This document shows positions 58,301-64,000 of a stretch of 64,000 nt of DNA, one piece after another (positions within the stretch are counted from its first letter, which is position 1; every line of letters starts with the position of its first letter). Both the position numbers and the translations under genes were made by a program. The DNA is from Saccharum officinarum (Eukaryota > Streptophyta > Magnoliopsida > Poales > Poaceae). The notes below the pieces were generated by a model. The model made no database searches and was not told where the DNA came from. It saw only the letters and a program-made list of their open reading frames with translations. The stretch is from assembly GCA_020631735.1 (NCBI GenBank), contig CM036188.1:18890214-18954213 (forward strand). Reading direction: 5' to 3'.

Positions 58301-59735
58301 AGCTTCAAAAGACTGATCCTGGTGTATTCCACATAAAATGCAAGATGAAAGAGCAAGAAACTACACAGTTCAGGGTAGATGAAGAGGGTGTACTATGGTT
58401 CAAGGATAGGTTAGTTGTGCCTAAGGACCGAGAGCTTAGAAATGATATTATGTCTGAAGCCCACTCCTCTAAGTTGTCCATCCATCCTGGTAGCAATAAG
58501 ATGTATTATGATTTGAAGCCATACTATTGGTGGACCAAGATGCAGAAAGAGATAGCTGCATATGTGGCTAGGTGTGACACCTGCTGTAGAGTTAAAGCTG
58601 TGCATATGAAAGCTGGGTTACTTCAACCACTTTCTATCCTAGGTTGGAAATGGGAAGAGATAAGTATGGATTTCATTGTCGGACTTCCTCCTACTGTCAA
58701 AAATCATAACTCTATCTGGGTAATCGTGGATCGTTTAACCAAATCAGCTCACTTCATTCCAGTTAGAGTGGACTATCGTCCCACTGACTATACTGAGTTG
58801 TACTTCAATCAGATAGTCCGGCTCCATAGGGTACCTCGTACTATCGTTTCTGACCGTGGTCCCCAGTTCACTGCTCGCTTTTGGGAGCACTTGCATCACC
58901 TTCTGGGAACCAAGTTAGTGAGAAGTTCTGCTTATCACTCCAGACGTCAGGTCAGACGGAACGAGTTAACCAAATCTTGGAAGATCTGTTGCGGGCATGT
59001 GTAATATCATCCAAGGGTTCTTGGAAAAAATGGTTACCTCTAGCTGAGTTTTCGTATAATAATAGTTACCAAGAGAGTATTAAGATGGCCCCATTCGAAG
59101 CTTTGTACGGTCGTAAGTGTAGAACTCCACTAAACTAGGTAGAAGCTGGTGAAAGGAGGTATTATGGTATTGATTTTGTTCAGGAAGCTGAGGAACAAGT
59201 CCGTACCATCCAAAAACATATGGCTGCAGCCCAAGCTAGACAGAAAAGCTATGCTGATCGTCGTAGAAAACCGCTCGAGTTTGAAGTTGGAGACTTCGTT
59301 TACCTGAAAGTTTCTCCAATGAAGAGTGTCCAACGTTTTGGTGTTAAGAGGAAACTTGTGCCAAGATACGTGGGTCCTTTCCAAATCATAGGCAAGAGTG
59401 GAGCTGTTGCGTACAAAATCCAGTTACCTCTAGAAATGAGTGCCATATTCAACGTCTTCCATGTATCTCAGCTCAAAAAGTGTCTTCGAGTTCCTGAGGA
59501 AAGAGTCCCGTTAGGAGATATCAGGCTTGAGTCTGATTTAACTTACGAAGAAAAGCCAGTCCGGGTGATAGATACTCAGGAACGAGTAACTAGAAGCAAA
59601 GTGGTTAAGTGGTATAAAGTAATGTGGAGTAATCAGGGTAGTGAAAGTGACGCTACATGGGAACGGGAGGACTATTTGCGGGATGGCTATAAGGAATTCT
59701 ATGAAAAATGGTACGCTTTCCAAATCTCGGGATGA
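55357..59735 (+). pseudogene. Tekay gag-pol polyprotein with chromodomain, disabled
   Basis: Order: gag ('MSYNLRRGHGNEDEEQ', 'WLNTIEQKFRLLRLTDELKT', 'LTEYLQSFNNMARYATEFVD'), CCHC-type knuckle '[14 protein letters not shown]' (His replaced by Tyr), protease '[11 protein letters not shown]' (about 56470), RT ('[13 protein letters not shown]', catalytic '[10 protein letters not shown]' about 57415), RNase H ('[18 protein letters not shown]'), integrase ('[17 protein letters not shown]', 'CDTCCRVKA', '[11 protein letters not shown]', '[12 protein letters not shown]') and chromodomain ('VVKWYKVMWSNQGSESDATW'), ending TGA at 59733-59735. Lesions: one base lost near 55573, TAG 55773, TAA 55836, TAG 56112, one base gained near 57308, TGA 57790, frame change near 58945, TAG 59136. 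Most stops fit C-to-T change at CAG, CGA or TGG codons. Confidence 0.92.
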
Positions 59736-59744
59736 GATTTTTAT

Positions 59745-59756
59745 AAGGGGGAGGGC
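59745..59756 (+). other. Tekay polypurine tract
   Basis: AAGGGGGAGGGC immediately before the 3' LTR. Confidence 0.8.
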
Positions 59757-62700
59757 TGTAACACCTCAGGTGTTTAGCTCCATAATTGCATTGCATTTGC
59801 ATAAGCATAAGCATGCATCATTCATGTTATTTTATGTGGTTGCAACAAATGTGATTGTTTTTATAAATTTGTTTGGCTCACATCATGTGACACTAGGTAG
59901 TTGGTGTAACAAAAGGGGAGAGTAGCTAATTATGTCTCACAACACCTTAGTTATACTTAGGGTCACTAATGGAGCAAGGTTCATGTTGACCAAAATCACC
60001 AAAATGCCCTCCAAGGTGTAGTTGACCAGCATTTAGCTCTAGGATGCTCTAGTTTGACCAATTAAAAAGTATAGCTTAGAGACCTTGCATGGAGAAACAC
60101 CCTTAAGCAAAGTTGTAGGGAATTTTATGGGGAACAAAAGTCTCAATATGACCATCTCATGAAACTGGCCAGAACATGCTAAAAATGGCCCACAAGTTAG
60201 CTAGAGGGGCTGTCTCAACACTTAGAATTTTTCTAAGTCTCAAAAGTGTCCCTCCAGTTTTACTGTGACCTACTTTGGAAGCTTGTAGTTTGCAAACCAG
60301 ACCAAACCAGCTCCAACTCATGTTGACACTTTTGTAGTACTCACTTAGCTCTATAACATTGTCAACATCACCATCACCTAGTTCTAAATGGTTTAGGAGA
60401 TATAGTGTCAAGAAATTAGGGTTTCAGTCGGTGTCTTTAACTGAAAACATGTTTCAGTTTCACAGTGCACCACTTTGGAGCTCTGTGGTTTCAAATCTAG
60501 GCCGAATAAGTCCTTGAGCTAATTGACAAAGTTGTAGTCCTCATGTAGCTCTACAACGTTGCCAACATCACCCATACCTGGTTCTCACTGGATTAGGAGT
60601 AAAATGAACCCAAAATCGCTCTGTCAGTCACCGTTTCAGACGCCGATTCAGTCAAGTCAGGCTTCGGCCATGACTGTCGTGGCCGACCAGCCGCAGGCTG
60701 TCGTCGACGCGTGGCCACGCGGTGGCAGCCGTACGCCGGCCTTGGCCCCACCGTCGGGTCACGATGTCTTCAAGAGGTGCCACGGAGCCACCACTCACCC
60801 TCACTCACGCCCCTGCCCTCTCTCTCTCTCGCCTCTCCGAGCCAGAGCGGAGCACCGAGGCGCCATTTCCGCCGTGGGCTTCCTCGCGCTCGTGCACCGT
60901 CATCGTCGTGTCACGCCCCAATTCCTTCTAGCAGCAGCACCACAACGTCTTCCTCTACCATCTCCACTACTGCCACGGGTCGTTGGAGCGAAGGTAAGGC
61001 CACATTGGCCGATTTCGCCACCGCGCCATGTGCGGGACCTCGCCGGAGTCGAGGCCGCCGTGGTCAGAGTAGCTAGGACCCTCCCCAACCTCCCTTTCTC
61101 CCTCCATTAGAGCCCTGGTTCCCTAGGGAAGCTCGTACCGAGCTTAGACGAGGCGTTGTGACCTCGCCGTCGCCGGCGCACCCTCACCGGAACACCGTGT
61201 CCGCCTTCGTTGTCGGCAGGTGCGCCCCAGTGCGGCAGTGTTAGGGAAAAAGGCGCGCCTCGGTGCGGTTTGGGGTGGTGAGCATGACGGTGTGCTTGGC
61301 TTCGTCGGAAGGGGCCGCCAGCTGAGTGAATCCGCTCGCCGGAGCTCTCGGCTCGTCGCTTCCCTGTTTCCCCCTTGCTGACAGCGGCCCCCCCTGGCAG
61401 ACGCACGCGCGCGGGCAGGACGTCCTGAGCAGGCCGCGCGCGAAGTTGGGCCGCGTCCGCGTAGAGGCCGGCCCAGTAACAAATAAGATTTATTTCATTT
61501 TTATTTATTCTGTCACAGTTTTAGATAAGTTTTGAAAAATGTAGATCTAGGGTTTTACTTGCCCAAAAATTATGAGATAAATTTTGTTAGGATCTACATG
61601 ATGTATAGTATTTTAGAAAAATATAAATTGGATATGTGATGTTTAGTTTCTGGGAGATTTAAATAGGTCTTTGAAATGTGTTTTAAATTACATGCAAATT
61701 TGTTTAAATTATGTCTTGAGTTTCAGTGTTCTAAAAATTATGAAATTTGGTGGGTAGGCTAATTTATACTTGCACTAGCTCTGGTAAAAATTTGGGCAGT
61801 AGTGCTTAAGCACTTTTCAAGTTATAATGCTATCTTGTCATTTTAGGGAATACTTGAATGAATTTTAGTAATTTTTTTACATGTGCAATGTTCTTATAAA
61901 TTTTTGGAGAATGTCTTGATACCATAAAGTGTCTAAGAAAAATATGAAATCTGTTGTTTGATACTTTTCAATATGATTTGTTAATTATACAAAAATCAGC
62001 CTTTTGGGCTTGTGAATTTTGTTTAGGGAGTTCCTGTAAATAATTTTAGTTCAAATTTTTACAGTGGTTTCTGTTTAGTTCCTAGAGTCTCTTGTAATTT
62101 TTGTAGAATTTTAGGAGCAGTTTACATATATGTTTAAAATTTCACTTAATTACTTAAGTAAATTAAGAAATGGGTATAAATACATATTTTAGGTGGGCCA
62201 ACCTTACTTTATGGTGTTTTTGTGACCTATGTGAACTTTTGGTAATATTAGTTTGGTCTTATGGGAGGTTTGCCACATAAATAAATATTTAATCTTTGCA
62301 ATTTTAGGGTTTCTGGATAGCTAGTAGTATCTTTTGGTTTGACCCTTAATAAAAGTGTTTGCTGGAAAACTTGTGAATACCAAAGTTGTAGTAAACTTGA
62401 TAAACTAGATTGTGTCAAAATTTGGGAGCATTTGGCTTAGTAGTTTAGGAGTTATTGCTGTTTTAAGTGACAGTCCAGAATTGGCTGCTCTCTGTTTGGG
62501 GAGGACAGATTCTGAAACTTTAGAATTTCGACTAGGTAAATTTTGGAATTAAGTGTTGTGGTCTGTAAATTATTTGTGGTGCATTTCATAAGCTTTCCAG
62601 ATTGTCTTAGATCATATCTTTTGGAGTTGGGAATCTCCAGTTATGTTAGAAACAAGTAGCTGCTGTCCAGAATGTCTTACTGTGATATTTTGGGTTGGAT

Positions 62701-64000
62701 GTAGTAACCTAAATAATGTCACTCTTGTGTTTGTTAGGTGTTAGGGCCTTAACCGAAGATGAACAGCTATACCTTAGGTTGAGTAGATTAGGTAAGTACT
62801 TCTCCACCGGAGAAGAGATTTACACGTAATGGTGAAGTGACTGGAATAGAGTACTCTTACTGCTGAAATGCATTTCATTCCGAGCATGTTGCACCTTTAT
62901 GCATCCATGATATTTATTGTGCATTCATGCAATAGGTGTTCCGGAGGAGGTAACACTCCTCGAGTTCGAGCCAGCGATACCGGAGGAGGTCCAGGACTAG
63001 CTAGAGGAGCCAGCGGAACCAGTCGGCGGAGGAGACGCCGCTGAAGACTTGCCCGAGTGCCCTGACCACCGGCCCTCGACCTTTCTAAAAGGCAAGCCCC
63101 GGTGCATGCTGAACCTAATGTTTTTATAAAGTAATCTTGAGTACTTTTAATTGTTTACTGCATTAAGTTGTAGGAGTTATATGAAAACACTTGTTGCATT
63201 ATACCTGTCCTTGTCTAGATATCGTACTTAATCCTATATTAGGTTTAGGCACGTGTCAATGCTTAGCCCTGCTTAGTTCGGTAGAAGTCGGGTGATTTCC
63301 GGTCATCCGCGAGATGTAGGAAGGAGTCACGAGTGGCTTTATGGCTATCATGGATGGAACCATGCCTTAAAATGAAATTGAGACCGGGCGGGAGTTTGAT
63401 AGTACAGCCGCAAGACACTTCACGTCTTGGGTGTGGAGCTATGCCCGTATGAGTCGTTTAAGGACCGCTTCGTTGTACGTCCTTGAGTCATGTTGAACGC
63501 AGTCTAACACTTAGTTGGCCGGATAAGTCGTTCCGACCGCGAAGTCAAGTAGTATGGTTCAGGCCGAGAATCAAATGGTAGGTTGCATCTTGGAGGAGAG
63601 AAAGGATGTGCTTGGGGACATTGGCGTGAGACCAAGGAGGGGTTAGAGTCCCTATCACCTGGCAGAGTGTCGCCCTTGGGGACGCGACATTATTCGGACC
63701 CACGATTCCTGAACTGTACAAAAGATGACCTGAGCAGCCCTCGCCAGGCGTGACTCGGTGAGTGTTAGAAATACCCCTCCAGCTGGATAGGAATTCGATT
63801 CGAATCGTCATCGCTCCCGGTTAGTGAGCACTTGACTTGAGCAGCGGCAACGTAGATCTCATTAAATGAACCGGTGGTTAAGGGAATGATACAATGTTGC
63901 CACAATTCATACATGCTCTGGATATAATAATGATAATTGTTTGATTATAATCAAGTGCATGCTTAGTACAGGTGCTAAGATAGATGACAGGTAAATGCTA
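59757..64000 (+). repeat. Tekay 3' LTR (partial, runs off the window)
   Basis: Same start as the 5' LTR and co-linear with it, except that it keeps the 791 bp missing there. A full LTR would be near 4.84 kb, so its end should lie several hundred bases past the window. Confidence 0.9.
62738..63119 (+). pseudogene. LTR gene blocks A and B (3' LTR copy)
   Basis: Block A 62738-62791 (54 bp) after TTGTTAG and before GTAAGT: 'ALTEDEQLYLRLSRLG'. Block B from 62936 after GCAATAG: 'VPEEVTLLEFEP', then 'EDLPECPDHRPSTFLKGKPR'. One in-frame TAG at 62998-63000. The end of block B is uncertain: a GT at 63120 gives a phase that does not fit block C, and a TAA follows shortly in frame. The matching blocks at 11563 and 11803 differ mostly at third positions. 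Confidence 0.55.

Larger units (their letters stand above)
49262..64000 (+). mobile_element. Tekay (Del)-type Ty3/gypsy chromovirus, 3' LTR cut by the window end
   Basis: 5' LTR 49262-53314, internal region 53315-59756, 3' LTR from 59757 to beyond the window. PBS, an extra upstream frame, gag-pol in one frame design and a C-terminal chromodomain are present in order. LTR starts are nearly identical (two differences by eye in the first 240 bases or so), so the insertion is young, yet the coding region holds about ten lesions. The target duplication cannot be checked because the right end is missing. Confidence 0.92.

Overview
This is nuclear DNA of a grass (Poaceae), very probably a panicoid of the sorghum/sugarcane/maize group. 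The evidence is a TPLATE gene with monocot-style GC-rich first-exon coding, the 'CTCGGCAAAG' subterminal repeats of a grass CACTA element, Tourist and Stowaway MITEs, and Tekay- and Reina-type Ty3/gypsy elements. The species is an inference. Only one gene looks intact: TPLATE (minus strand, 36903-44950, seven exons, about 1154 aa, all introns GT-AG). It encodes a core subunit of the plant endocytic TPLATE complex. Most of the rest is nested transposable-element sequence, plus a NAC-like pseudogene.

Layout. 1-7118: a CACTA element (521-6956, target duplication ACT) that holds a broken Transposase_24-type gene, captured LRR-kinase and DUF4283-like fragments, and a 0.96-kb hairpin. 7119-17240: a LINE split by a hAT-like element (7378-15015). 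That element carries a Tekay-family solo LTR (7423-14708), which in turn carries a MITE and a SIRE-like copia solo LTR. 18450-24306: a hAT-like element hosting a complete Reina chromovirus (19046-24231, target duplication TGTAC). 24548-25538: NAC-domain pseudogene. 26039-26600: hAT-type MITE. 29361-35101: a decayed copia element (target duplication GGTAG) with two arrays of stem-loops. 35410-36455: a gypsy gag fragment. 36903-44950: TPLATE, whose introns hold a Stowaway MITE, a short retroposed insert, a copia solo LTR, an RTE LINE fragment and a Tourist MITE. 45110-47515: MITE-like and repeat-rich DNA. 49262-64000: a Tekay-type element with 4- to 5-kb LTRs; its 3' LTR runs off the window.

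The most unusual observations concern the Tekay family. First, an extra open reading frame upstream of gag begins with a near copy of the histone H3 tail. Second, the long LTRs carry short exon-like blocks that are conserved at the protein level, mainly by third-position changes, between two diverged copies; this suggests a spliced gene inside the LTR. A third candidate is the pair of stem-loop arrays in the copia element, where stem sequences change but pairing is kept. All calls are by reading the sequence; no searches or alignments were run.
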